Shown: positions 41,388 to 50,500 of the stretch, piece by piece | Layout of the letters: every line of letters begins with the position of its first letter | How positions within the stretch are numbered: the stretch's first letter is position 1 | Assembly: GCF_034044715.1 (NCBI RefSeq) | Contig: NZ_JAXCLW010000005.1 | Location: 62,001-126,000, forward strand | Direction: 5' to 3' | Length of the DNA stretch: 64,000 nt | Source: Dongia_B soli | GTDB taxonomy: Bacteria; Pseudomonadota; Alphaproteobacteria; Dongiales; Dongiaceae | Position numbers and translations under genes: made by a program | Notes under the pieces: generated by a model | What the model saw: only the letters and a program-made list of their open reading frames with translations | What the model was told of the DNA's origin: nothing | Database searches by the model: none

Positions 41388-44300
41388 ATGCATTCAATCG
41401 GCAGCATCAGTCTTCAGCTTCTTCAGAATGTCTCTCTTTTTGCGCTGGTGGTTGTGGGTTATGCCGCGATCCGGCGGCGCCAGACGCTCTCGCCGGTGCT
41501 GCGCGATGCGATCATCGGCCTGGTCTTTGGTGGCTGCATGGTGCTGGCGATGAGCCTGCCGGTCGTGCTGGGGCCAGGGGTCATGATCGACGGACGGTCG
41601 GTGCTGACGGGCACGGTCGCGGTTTTCGGCGGGCCGCTCGGGACGGTGGTCGCTCTGGTCATGGCGATCGGGTATCGCGTCTGGCTCGGCGGCTCGGGCG
41701 CGGCGGCCGGGGTCATCGCGATCAGCATTGCCGGACTGGTCGGCTTGACCTTCCGCAGCCTGTTGCTGCGCGGCAAATTCAAATCCGGGCCGCTCACCTT
41801 CCTGGTCCTCGGCACCTTGGTGGTAAGCGCCACAATCGCCGCTTTCTTCCTGTTGCGCTGGAACGCGATTTCGCCGATCGCGCATGAACTGGTGGTCCCG
41901 CTTTATCTGGTGGTGCCCATCGGCACTGCGGTGCTGGGTGCCATGCTGATGCGCGAGGATGCGCGCCTGGCCTTGCAGCGGACTTTGTCGCGGCAGACCC
42001 GTCTCTTTGAAACCATCTTCGATTCCATGAGCGAAGGCGTGACAGTGGCCGATCCTGACGGACGGATCATTCTTGTCAATCCGACGGCCGAACGTCTTGC
42101 CGGCGCGCCGGTCGGCTCCATGCTCAATGCTGAGCGGATCAGCAAATTCGGCATGCTGGAAACCGACGGGCAAACGCCTTTCGCGGTGGAGAAACTGCCG
42201 CTCGCCCGGGCGATCAGGGGCGAGGCCACCGACGATATCGAGTTGATCGTGGATAAGAGCGGGGACGGCGCTGCCCGCCGCTTGACTGTCAGCGGCCGGC
42301 CCCTGATTGACGAGGATGGCAAGATCCAAGGCGGTGTCGCCGTCTTTCGCGATATCACCGAACAGAACCGGATAGAGGAGGAGCTGCGGCGCAGTGAGGA
42401 GCTCTTCGCGCTGGCGGTTTCCGGTAGCCGCGACGGCATCTGGGACTATAACCCGGTGACCGAGGCGATCTGGTTTTCGCCGCGTTACAAGGAAATTCTC
42501 GGCTATACCGATGCCGATTTCCCCAATGACCTGCAATTCTGGAAAAGCCTGATGCTGCCCGAGGATCATGCCGCCTCGACCAAGCAGTTCTTCGAATACC
42601 AGGCCGGCTTCTGCGACAGCATCGATATCATCCAGCGTTTCCGGCACAAGGATGGCAGCATCGTCCATACCCATAACCGGGCCCTGGGCCGGCGGGATGA
42701 AAGCGGGCGCATCATCCGTTTGGTAGGCGCAATTACCGATATCACGCCGCTGATCCGTGCAGAGGAACGTCTGAAATCCGCAATCGGCGCGATGGAAAGC
42801 GGTTTCGCCCTGTTCGATGCTGAGGATCGCCTGATCATCTGCAATGACGGTTTCCTAACCCCGGCGGCACGGGAGGAATATGATGTACGGCCGGGGTGCC
42901 GTTTCGAGGATATCTTCCGTGCGCTTGCCAGTGGCCCGCTCAGCGCGGTCGATGCGGCAGCCGATCCGGAAGCCTGGCTCGCCTGGCGCCTGGAGATGCA
43001 TCGCAACCCGCCGCAAGAGCCGCTGGAAGTTCAAAGCACCGATGGGCGCTGGATGCGTGTTACCGAGCGGCGCACGGCGGAAGGCGGCTATGTCTGCATC
43101 TGGACCGATATCTCCGCCGTCAAGGCGGCGGAGGCGCGGCTGCGCGATGCCATTGAAAGCATTCATGAAGGCTTCGCGCTGTTCGACGAGGATCTGCGCC
43201 TGATCATCAACAACCAGCGTTTCTGCGATCTCTATCCGCGCAGCGCCCCGGTGATCCGCCCTGGCGTCACCATGGCGGAAATCTTGCGCTATGGCGCAGA
43301 GAACGGGGAATATCCCGATGTTGAAACGCCCGACGAGATCGAGAATTTTGTCCGCCAGTGGTCGGCCCGTTTCCGCCAGCGCCAGCCCTTTGTCGGCGAA
43401 GGTCCCTTCACCGACGGCAGATGGGTACTGGTGAGCCATCGCAGCACGGCGAGCGGCGGCTATGTCAGCACCCGCGCCGATATCACGGTCCAAAAGCAGC
43501 GCGAGGAAGCGCTGCAATTGCAGCAGGCGCTGCTGCGCTCCATCACCGACGCGATCCCGGCCATGGTGGCCTTCGTCGATGCCGAGGGACGCTATCATTA
43601 CTGCAACAAGGCCTATGCCGATGCGCGCGGCACCGATCGCGAAACCATCGCCGGTCGCAGCCTGCGCCAAGTCTTTGGCGAGAATTACGACGAGATCGCA
43701 GCCAATGTCGAGGAAGTCATGCAGGGTCGCACGATTTCCTTCGAAAGGCCGCTGATCGATGCCAGGCATCGCCATGTCGAAGGGCGTTATATCCCGCAGC
43801 TTGGCGTCGGCGGCGAGGTCGAGGGCTTCTATGTGGTGCTGTGGGACATCACCGAGCGTCACGCCAAGGAACAGAAGCTGATCGCGCAAGCCAATACCGA
43901 CCGCCTGACCGGTCTGATGAACCGGGCGCAGTTCACCGAATTATTGCAGGAGGAATTGAACCGCCAGGCGCGCTATGGCCAGAACATCGCCGTCATGTTC
44001 CTGGATGTCGACCACTTCAAGACGATCAACGATACACTGGGCCATGCCGCCGGCGATGCGGTGCTGAAGACTTTCGCCGAGCGGCTGCGGGCGAATATCC
44101 GCAGCTCGGATTACGTCGCCCGGTTCGGCGGCGATGAATTCGTCATCCTGTTGATTGCTCCACGCAGCGAAGCCGATGTGCGCGCGGTGGCGGAAAAACT
44201 GGTAAGTGCCGTGCGCGAGCCGCTGATTTTTCAAGGACAGGAAATCGCGCTTTCCACCAGTATCGGCATCGCTTATGCCAGCACCGCGGTACATGCGCCG

Positions 44301-44390
44301 GAGATCTTGCTGGCGACCGCCGATACGGTGCTCTACGAGGCCAAACGGGCGGGGCGCAATACGTTCCGGCTTAGCCCGGTCGTCTGCTGA
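41388..44390 (+). CDS. Membrane diguanylate cyclase: 5TM-LytS-like, five PAS, GGDEF
   Basis: A 1000-residue protein. About six hydrophobic segments with GGPLGTVVALVMAIGYRVWL resemble the 5TMR-LytS sensor (residues 1-195). Five PAS modules follow at roughly 205-310, 330-455, 460-580, 585-700 and 710-830; the third and fourth are similar to each other (MESGFALFDAEDRLIICNDG and IHEGFALFDEDLRLIINNQR). The GGDEF domain (about 840-1000) has an intact RFGGDEF active site and an RSSD inhibitory site, so it should synthesise cyclic di-GMP and be feedback-controlled. No EAL domain is present. Confidence 0.92.
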   Translation: MHSIGSISLQLLQNVSLFALVVVGYAAIRRRQTLSPVLRDAIIGLVFGGCMVLAMSLPVVLGPGVMIDGRSVLTGTVAVFGGPLGTVVALVMAIGYRVWLGGSGAAAGVIAISIAGLVGLTFRSLLLRGKFKSGPLTFLVLGTLVVSATIAAFFLLRWNAISPIAHELVVPLYLVVPIGTAVLGAMLMREDARLALQRTLSRQTRLFETIFDSMSEGVTVADPDGRIILVNPTAERLAGAPVGSMLNAERISKFGMLETDGQTPFAVEKLPLARAIRGEATDDIELIVDKSGDGAARRLTVSGRPLIDEDGKIQGGVAVFRDITEQNRIEEELRRSEELFALAVSGSRDGIWDYNPVTEAIWFSPRYKEILGYTDADFPNDLQFWKSLMLPEDHAASTKQFFEYQAGFCDSIDIIQRFRHKDGSIVHTHNRALGRRDESGRIIRLVGAITDITPLIRAEERLKSAIGAMESGFALFDAEDRLIICNDGFLTPAAREEYDVRPGCRFEDIFRALASGPLSAVDAAADPEAWLAWRLEMHRNPPQEPLEVQSTDGRWMRVTERRTAEGGYVCIWTDISAVKAAEARLRDAIESIHEGFALFDEDLRLIINNQRFCDLYPRSAPVIRPGVTMAEILRYGAENGEYPDVETPDEIENFVRQWSARFRQRQPFVGEGPFTDGRWVLVSHRSTASGGYVSTRADITVQKQREEALQLQQALLRSITDAIPAMVAFVDAEGRYHYCNKAYADARGTDRETIAGRSLRQVFGENYDEIAANVEEVMQGRTISFERPLIDARHRHVEGRYIPQLGVGGEVEGFYVVLWDITERHAKEQKLIAQANTDRLTGLMNRAQFTELLQEELNRQARYGQNIAVMFLDVDHFKTINDTLGHAAGDAVLKTFAERLRANIRSSDYVARFGGDEFVILLIAPRSEADVRAVAEKLVSAVREPLIFQGQEIALSTSIGIAYASTAVHAPEILLATADTVLYEAKRAGRNTFRLSPVVC

Positions 44391-44395
44391 ACGGA

Positions 44396-45370
44396 TTAAG
44401 GCTTCAGCAGATCGCCCCAATCGACGCGGCGGGCGGCTTTGAACAGCGCGCCGTCGCGTTTGGTGATCAGGCTCTCCGCGGCTTTGCCATCGGTCTGGCA
44501 GAGTTTCAGGCTGACGCGGCCGCTGCCACCGCGGGGCGGGGCGATGACGCGAGGTGCTGGTTCCGCCAGTTTCAGCTCCGGCCGCGCCACCGCGAGATAG
44601 ATGAATTTCTCATCCTCCCATGGCACCTCGGCGCCCTTGGCCTGGCGATGCAACCGGCTGCGGGCGACACGGCGGGCGAAATGGCACCAATCCGGCGCGA
44701 TCAGCGGACAGGCTGCGGCATGGGGGCAGGGCGCGACGATTTTTGCGCCTGCAGCGATCAGGCGCTGCCGCACATCTAGAATGCGTTGCCAGCCGGCCGG
44801 CGTGCCGGGTTCGACGATCAGCAGGATGCCGCCGGTTAGCGACCACAGCCGGTCGATCAGCTTTTCGCGTGCCGCGGGCGCCAGTTCGTCCAGCACGTAG
44901 CAAAGCGTGACCAGATCGTGCTGCAGCAGATTGCCTAGTCCCTCGGCGAGATCGCCGGCCTGCCAGCGGACCTGGGCAATCGCCATCTCGGCGGCAAGCT
45001 CTTCGCCCCAGCGGCGGATCGCCGGGCTGGCCTCGATCATCAGGGCATCCTGCAACCCGTTCCAGCAATCGCTGGCGGCCCAGAGCGCCGAGCCGGGACC
45101 GGCGCCGATATCCAGCAGCGAGCGCGGCGCGAAATCCGGCGCACGTTCGGCCACTTCGCCCATGCTGGTACGGATCGCCGCAAAGGTCGCCGGCAATCGG
45201 GTCGCGAGATAGGCAAGTGCGGCGGCATCGTCAGACAAATGCAGGCGGCCGTCACGGACTTCCGCACGATAACGCTGGGACAACACCGCCGCCGCCTGCG
45301 CCAGATCGGCGAGGGCGATACCGTCCAAGGCGCGATCGACCGCTTGGCGCAAGGCGTGAGGCAGTTCCAT
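44396..45370 (-). CDS. Rsm22/METTL17-family ribosome-assembly protein with Fe-S cysteines
   Basis: A 324-residue protein of the Rsm22 family (PF09243). The methyltransferase-like fold has LLDIGAGPGSALWAASDC and the acidic loop TLCYVLDELAPAAREKLIDR. Cysteines 215, 221 and 229 (CPHAAACPLIAPDWC) and 291 (KLCQTDGK) match the set that binds a 4Fe-4S cluster in human METTL17, a mitochondrial small-subunit assembly factor. The bacterial protein is thus probably an iron-sulphur-dependent ribosome assembly factor. It converges with the cyclase gene, five bases apart. Confidence 0.88.
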   Translation of the reverse strand: MELPHALRQAVDRALDGIALADLAQAAAVLSQRYRAEVRDGRLHLSDDAAALAYLATRLPATFAAIRTSMGEVAERAPDFAPRSLLDIGAGPGSALWAASDCWNGLQDALMIEASPAIRRWGEELAAEMAIAQVRWQAGDLAEGLGNLLQHDLVTLCYVLDELAPAAREKLIDRLWSLTGGILLIVEPGTPAGWQRILDVRQRLIAAGAKIVAPCPHAAACPLIAPDWCHFARRVARSRLHRQAKGAEVPWEDEKFIYLAVARPELKLAEPAPRVIAPPRGGSGRVSLKLCQTDGKAAESLITKRDGALFKAARRVDWGDLLKP

Positions 45371-45445
45371 AGCCAGTGACTAGAATCTTCGCAACGCGCT
45401 GGCAAGCGGTCAGTTGCACGTCTTAGATCGTGCTCGGCTTCTGCC

Positions 45446-45475
45446 ATGGACCCTCGGGTCAAGCCCGAGGGTGAC
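45446..45475. repeat. Dispersed intergenic palindrome, copy 9
   Basis: Fully paired copy (GGACCCTCGGGTCAAGCCCG) upstream of the Rsm22-type gene. Confidence 0.75.
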
Positions 45476-45620
45476 AGCGGGGGGTTGATGGGCGTTGTGC
45501 GAATTCATGGACGGTGATGCCGCCGGTCATCGCACAGCGCCAAATGTGAAATCAATCGCGATGATCATCGCACAGTGTTGATGCCATGCGATGGCCGCCG
45601 GCACCGATTCGGCCTCTATC

Positions 45621-47141
45621 TCAATGCTCGATCAGCACCATGGGCTGGTGATGGCCAGGGCCTTTCTTGACCCAGATGAAGGCCACGATTGCGGCGAGGA
45701 TCAGCAGGACGGCGGAAATGAGGAAGGTTTGATCGAGGCCGGTGACGATGTCCTGAGCCGCGACCAGGCCGCCGAACAAGGCGACACCGACCGCGCCACC
45801 CACTTGCCGCGCGGTATTGAGCACGGCCGAGGCGGTGCCGGCGCGGTTGCGCTCGACACTGGCGAGGATCGAGGCGGTCATGGCCGGGACGGTGATGCCG
45901 GTACCGGCAGGAATCAGCGCCAGCAGCGGCGCCATATAGATGAAGGGCGTCGTCGCATCGACCCGGCAGAGCAGCGCGAAGCCGATGGCGCCGACCACCA
46001 ATCCGCCGGCCATCGGCAGGCGGAAGCCGAAATGCGCGGCGATCCAACCCGAGGCGATATTGGCAACGATGAAAATCGCCGTCAGCGGCAGGAAGGCAAG
46101 GCCGGTCTGGACCGGCGAATAATGCCGCACTTCCTGGAAATAGAGGCTGAGCACGAAGATCAGGCCGTAGAAGGTGAGATTGGCGGCGATTCCCACGACC
46201 ACCGCGGCAGAGAAGGTCGGCTGCCGGAAGAAGACCAAGGGCAGCATGGGATGGCGGCTCTTGGCCTCGGTCGTGATGAAGGCCGCGAAGGTGAGGGCGG
46301 CAGCGACCAGCCCGCCCATAACCCAGTGATCCGACCAGCCGCGCGGCCCGGCTTCGATCACCGCGCCGGTCAGGCAAGTCAGCATGATAATGGCGATGAT
46401 CTGGCCGATCAGGTCGAAGCTGCCGCGCTTATGGGTGGGCGCGGCGCTGACATGGCGCCAGGTCATCCAGACGGCGATGGCGCAAAGCGGGATATTGACC
46501 AAAAAAATACTGCGCCAGCCGAATTCGCCGATCAGGAAGCCGCCGATCACGGGACCGGCCGCCACGGCGGCGCCGCCGGTCGAGCTCCAGATGCCGATGG
46601 CGCGGGTGCGCGCCTTGTGATTATCGCCGCAGACATGGGCGATCAGGGCAAGCGAGGTCGGCATGATCATGGCGGCGGCGATGCCCTGCACGGCGCGGGC
46701 GGCGATCAGCAGCGGCGTATTGGTGGCGATGCCGCAAGCGAGCGATGAAAGCCCGAACAGCAGGATGCCGAGGTTATAAGTGCCGCGCGACCCCATCCGG
46801 TCGCCCAGCGCGCCAGCGGACAGCAGGAAGGCGGCGAAGGCCAGGGTATAGGCATCGACCACCCATTGCAGCCCGCCGACCCCGGCCGCCAGCTGCGACC
46901 CGATATGCGGCAAGGCGACATTGACGATGGTGATGTCGAGCTGCACCACGACCAGTCCCAGGCTGGTTGCCGCCAGCGTCCAGCCGAGATTGGGAACGCG
47001 TCCTTCCCGCCGGGGGGCCGACGGCCCGGTGCCGCCATTCGCGTTATCATTGGCGGTGGGAGACGGGCCATACTGGTCCGCAGCGATGCCGGTTTCGGAA
47101 CGCGCGGCATTGCCGCTGCGATTTTTCCCCTGATCGATCAT
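45621..47141 (-). CDS. MFS drug exporter, DHA2 family (14 membrane segments)
   Basis: A 506-residue transporter. After a polar N-terminus of about 48 residues come fourteen hydrophobic segments. Family motifs are VVQLDITIVNVALPHIGSQL, motif A GDRMGSRGTYNLGILLFG and motif C-like GPVIGGFLIGEFGWRSIF. Members export drugs, dyes or organic acids using the proton gradient. ATG 47141 is chosen on the basis of length; the longer frame runs through unrelated sequence. No periplasmic adaptor gene lies beside it, and no regulator is adjacent. Confidence 0.9.
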   Translation of the reverse strand: MIDQGKNRSGNAARSETGIAADQYGPSPTANDNANGGTGPSAPRREGRVPNLGWTLAATSLGLVVVQLDITIVNVALPHIGSQLAAGVGGLQWVVDAYTLAFAAFLLSAGALGDRMGSRGTYNLGILLFGLSSLACGIATNTPLLIAARAVQGIAAAMIMPTSLALIAHVCGDNHKARTRAIGIWSSTGGAAVAAGPVIGGFLIGEFGWRSIFLVNIPLCAIAVWMTWRHVSAAPTHKRGSFDLIGQIIAIIMLTCLTGAVIEAGPRGWSDHWVMGGLVAAALTFAAFITTEAKSRHPMLPLVFFRQPTFSAAVVVGIAANLTFYGLIFVLSLYFQEVRHYSPVQTGLAFLPLTAIFIVANIASGWIAAHFGFRLPMAGGLVVGAIGFALLCRVDATTPFIYMAPLLALIPAGTGITVPAMTASILASVERNRAGTASAVLNTARQVGGAVGVALFGGLVAAQDIVTGLDQTFLISAVLLILAAIVAFIWVKKGPGHHQPMVLIEH

Positions 47142-47489
47142 GATGCTTTCGGTATCATTTATGAGTGTATTGTGACGGGCCGATCCCGCTGAAACGGGTT
47201 CGACCGCCCCCTTTTGAGCTGTGCCACGCTCGGCCCCGACGAGGGAAGGACCGTGCCACAATTGACCCGCCGCGATATCGATGCCGATATAGGAATACGC
47301 CGCATAGAGGAATTCTCCCCGGGGAGCATTCTCCATGGGCAAGCAATGATATGATCGGGCAGGCGGATGGAGTGAGACGGATTGATATCAGCCCGTCTCG
47401 ATCCACGACAAGCGTCGATCCTACATGTAGGGCTTCCGGTTTTCACATGACTGATGCGAAACGGGGCCGGCGAGAAAGAACTTAAGCTG

Positions 47490-48323
47490 ATGATTGCTTG
47501 CGAGATTTCCGATTGGATGCAGGCACCCGCCTCGGTCACGCGACCGGTCTTCGCGATCGGCGATGTGCATGGCTGTGCGGACTTGCTGGTGAGCTTGCAT
47601 GACACAATCCGAAAAATCGTGACGGGCGAGGCCGAAGGTCAGGATGGTGCGCCGCTTCTGGTGCATCTCGGCGACTATATCGATCGCGGCCCGCGGCCCT
47701 TGGCAACATTGGAACTAGCCTTGCGCGGCTGCGAGGGCATCGAGACGGTAAGCCTGCCCGGCAATCACGAACAATATTTATGGCGGGCCTTGACGGAGCG
47801 ACCGCCGACGGAGGTGTTGCTGAGCTGGGTAGGCCGGAATGGCGGCGCGGCCTTGGCCCTGGAACTTGGCTATACGGACGCGGCCACCGTCTTTGCCGAT
47901 TCCGACCGCTTCATTGCCTTGCTGCGCGAGCGGCTGGGCCCCGATCTGCTGGCGCGGTTCGCAGCCATGCCACGCTACCTGCGGCAGGACCGCTATCTGT
48001 TCGTCCATGCCGGCATCCATCCCCATATCGAGCTGCAGCGGCAATTATCACTGTCCTGGCACGACTTCGATGGGGACCGGGCGGAGATCGATACGCTCTG
48101 GATCCGCGAGCCCTTCCTCTATCATGCGGGGCGGTTTCCGGAGAATGTCGTCGTCGTTCATGGCCACACGATCGATGCCGTACCGGCTGTGCGCTCGAAC
48201 CGCATCGGCGTCGATACCGGCGCGTTCATGTCAGGCCATCTGACCGCCGTCGAATTGCGCGGCAACCGCCTGCGCTTCATCACCACCAGCGGCCCGCCCG
48301 GTAAATGGGTGAACCGGATCTGA
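47490..48323 (+). CDS. Serine/threonine-protein-phosphatase-like metallophosphatase
   Basis: A 277-residue PPP-superfamily phosphatase. The metal motifs are in order FAIGDVHGCADLL, HLGDYIDRGPRPL, SLPGNHEQYL, FVHAGIHPH and VVVHGHTIDAVP. These match lambda-type and Prp-type bacterial enzymes active on phosphoproteins or dinucleotide polyphosphates. The start is uncertain; ATG 47454, 47490 and 47517 all keep the domain whole. It is divergent from the MFS gene. Confidence 0.88.
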   Translation: MIACEISDWMQAPASVTRPVFAIGDVHGCADLLVSLHDTIRKIVTGEAEGQDGAPLLVHLGDYIDRGPRPLATLELALRGCEGIETVSLPGNHEQYLWRALTERPPTEVLLSWVGRNGGAALALELGYTDAATVFADSDRFIALLRERLGPDLLARFAAMPRYLRQDRYLFVHAGIHPHIELQRQLSLSWHDFDGDRAEIDTLWIREPFLYHAGRFPENVVVVHGHTIDAVPAVRSNRIGVDTGAFMSGHLTAVELRGNRLRFITTSGPPGKWVNRI

Positions 48324-48411
48324 TCGCGGCCCCGCGTCAATGGCAAGCGACGACGCCATCACCCATCCGGGTGACTGCCGATTCACCTGTTGCTCGGGCG
48401 CCGTATCGCTT

Positions 48412-48612
48412 TCAGCTTTTCAGCTTGGGATCGTGGCTGTGATGATCGTCGCGTTCGCCGCCGCCGCCGGAGACACGGCTCTTCGGGCCGCTGGTGGCTG
48501 CCTCGCCGCCTTTGACGGGATAGCCTTCCGGCGTGGTGCCCGGTTTGCGGGGCTCCGAGCTTGGCGTGGTGCGATCCTTGACGGCATGGGTTTTCGGCTC
48601 ACGTTGCGGCAT
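48412..48612 (-). CDS. Small hydrophilic protein (66 residues)
   Basis: A very polar 66-residue protein with TTPEGYPVKGGEAATSGPKS and a His/Asp-rich end (ERDDHHSHDPKLKS). It probably lacks a stable fold. It follows the 63-residue gene with one base between and is likely to be co-transcribed. Both are of the stress-induced, intrinsically disordered type found in Rhodospirillales; no function is known. Confidence 0.6.
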   Translation of the reverse strand: MPQREPKTHAVKDRTTPSSEPRKPGTTPEGYPVKGGEAATSGPKSRVSGGGGERDDHHSHDPKLKS

Positions 48613-48613
48613 G

Positions 48614-48805
48614 TTATCGATCCTGCTGATAACCCTGGTTATGGGTGTTCTGGTGAATATTGCCCTGGCGGCCTTGTTCTCTCAGATTTTCCCGGTCGCC
48701 TTTTTTGTCGTCGGCCGGTGCCCGGCCTTCCGCCGGACTCGCTTTGCCACCATGGCGCGGTGGCTGTCCCGCAGGTGGCTTGCCGGGAATATCATGCTTT
48801 GCCAT
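48614..48805 (-). CDS. Small hydrophilic protein with REQGRQGNIHQNT motif (63 residues)
   Basis: A 63-residue, highly charged protein with the C-terminal signature ENLREQGRQGNIHQNTHNQG and YQQDR, which recurs in small alphaproteobacterial proteins of unknown function. GGAGGAG precedes ATG 48805. It starts a two-gene unit with the 66-residue gene. Its promoter must be in the 48806-49052 gap shared with the divergent DUF6766-like gene. Confidence 0.65.
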   Translation of the reverse strand: MAKHDIPGKPPAGQPPRHGGKASPAEGRAPADDKKGDRENLREQGRQGNIHQNTHNQGYQQDR

Positions 48806-48999
48806 GACCTTACTCCTCCTGACTTGGAAACTCGCTCAATGCTTGGATCCATACTGGCGCTGCTCGCCGCATCGGCCACTTTGTTTGCCGGTGATTGGGT
48901 CAACAATTCTGGCCTCTTCCGACGATTCTATCTCGCATTAACCCACGAGCCGGCGTTTCGCTCCCGGTTTTCACCATTGCCTGTTCAGGAAGGAGTTAC

Positions 49000-49024
49000 G
49001 GAACTGCGCTTCGCTGGAGCTGTT
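49000..49024 (+). promoter_or_regulatory. Candidate sigma-EcfG promoter of the DUF6766-like gene
   Basis: GGAAC, 16 bases, TGTT on the plus strand, about 30 bp before the TTG start. Confidence 0.5.
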
Positions 49025-49052
49025 TTGTGGACGCAGGCAACCGGAGACGGCT

Positions 49053-49760
49053 TTGGCGAAAGAAGCAGTGTTGATGAGAGAGGCCGGATTAAGAGGTTTC
49101 TGGCGGCGCAATTCACTGAGCATCGTCGTCCTGGCGTTCTTTGTGTTTTTCTGGGCGGGCCAGGCCGTGGCGGGATGGCTCAGTTATAACGAGATGCGGA
49201 TCGAGCATCAGCTCGCACCCCTCAATCTTACCCGCTATCTCTCCAGCAGCCATTTCATCGAAGCGACCAGCGAGAATTGGGAAAGCGAATTCCTGCAGAT
49301 GGGTCTCTTCGTCCTGCTCACCGTCTTTTTACGGCAGAAGGGATCGGCGGAATCGAATCCAATGCCGGAGGAGGAAGGGGAAGAAGATAGCGGATCGGCG
49401 GAACATTCGATCAAGAGCGAGCCATCCGCCGCCCGGCAGCGTCCGCGTCGGGGTCTGGGGCGATGGCTGTACGAACATTCGCTGAGCCTCGCTTTTTTCC
49501 TGCTCTTTTTCCTCGCTTTCGTGGCGCATGCGATCAGCGGCGCGAGTTTGGAGAATAGCGAGCGCATGGCGCATAATGAGCCGCCGCAAGAGCTTCTCGG
49601 TTTTCTTGCCTCGTCGCAGTTCTGGTTCGAATCCTTCCAAAACTGGCAAAGCGAGTTCCTGGCCGTCGGGGCTATCGTGCTGCTATCGATCTGGCTCCGG
49701 GAACGCGGCTCATCGCAATCCAAGCCGGTCGATGCGCCGAATGAGAAGACCGGCGGCTAG
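49053..49760 (+). CDS. Internally duplicated membrane protein (DUF6766-like)
   Basis: A 235-residue protein that consists of two similar halves, each with a helix, a polar loop ending in a phenylalanine/tryptophan-rich segment, and a second helix: NWESEFLQMGLFVLLTVFLR in the first half equals NWQSEFLAVGAIVLLSIWLR in the second. An acidic linker (about 105-130) joins them. The family has no known role. TTG 49053 is the start because GGAGACGGC is spaced correctly; ATG 49074 is the alternative. It has an EcfG-like promoter close upstream. Confidence 0.75.
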   Translation: MAKEAVLMREAGLRGFWRRNSLSIVVLAFFVFFWAGQAVAGWLSYNEMRIEHQLAPLNLTRYLSSSHFIEATSENWESEFLQMGLFVLLTVFLRQKGSAESNPMPEEEGEEDSGSAEHSIKSEPSAARQRPRRGLGRWLYEHSLSLAFFLLFFLAFVAHAISGASLENSERMAHNEPPQELLGFLASSQFWFESFQNWQSEFLAVGAIVLLSIWLRERGSSQSKPVDAPNEKTGG

Positions 49761-49771
49761 GCGTGGCCGGT

Positions 49772-50422
49772 TCACGGCAGCTCACGGCCCGAATGCGGAT
49801 CGATATCATAAGCGTAAGTCTTGTCGAGGAAACCTTCCTGCTGCCGGACCCGCCCGATCCAGGCGCAGAGCTGCGGATAATCCGCGAGCGGCAGCTTCGC
49901 CTCTTCCGCCCGATGCACATAAGCGAAGACCGACATATCGGCGATGCTATAGGCATCATCGACCAGGAACTGGCGGCGGGCAAATTCACGATCGAGGATC
50001 GCCAGAACTTTCAACGAGCCCATCCGCTTGCTCTCGACCAACTCGGCCCGCCGGCGCGTCGCTTTGCCGGTCATGATCCAATGCCGCAAGGTGGCGATGG
50101 TGGATTGCACATAATCGGCTTCGAAGAACAGCCATTGCAGCACCTTCGCCTGTAGAAAGGCGTCCTCCGGCAGATAGCGCGTCTTGCGCGCCAGATGGAA
50201 CAGGATGGCATTGGATTCGGCGAGGACGCCGCCATGGGCAAAACGCAGCACCGGCACGGCGCCGGTCGGGTTGAGCTCTAGGTAATCCGGCCGCTGGCCC
50301 TCGCCGTCGAAGATCGCAATCAACTCGCTGCGATAATCGCGGCCAAGATGGCTCAGCAGCAGCCGGACCTTATAGGCATTCTGCGACGGCAGATAATCAT
50401 AGAGCGTGAGCATGCGCGCCAT
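49772..50422 (-). CDS. Glutathione S-transferase
   Basis: A 216-residue GST. The thioredoxin-like N-domain begins LTLYDYLPSQNAYKVRLLLS and contains the glutathione-binding NPTGAVPVLRF and LAESNAILFHLA; the helical C-domain has FLVDDAYSIADMSVFAYVHR. The putative catalytic residue is the serine of PSQNAYK. It probably conjugates or isomerises electrophiles. ATG 50422 is used; 50413 is nearly as good. It converges with the DUF6766-like gene and is downstream of the monooxygenase on the same strand. Confidence 0.9.
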   Translation of the reverse strand: MARMLTLYDYLPSQNAYKVRLLLSHLGRDYRSELIAIFDGEGQRPDYLELNPTGAVPVLRFAHGGVLAESNAILFHLARKTRYLPEDAFLQAKVLQWLFFEADYVQSTIATLRHWIMTGKATRRRAELVESKRMGSLKVLAILDREFARRQFLVDDAYSIADMSVFAYVHRAEEAKLPLADYPQLCAWIGRVRQQEGFLDKTYAYDIDPHSGRELP

Positions 50423-50500
50423 CCGATGATGAAGGAGATGCCGCGATCCTGCCCGAATCTCCGCCGCGGGACTTCCCGCTTCTTGCGACGCAAAGTGGTT

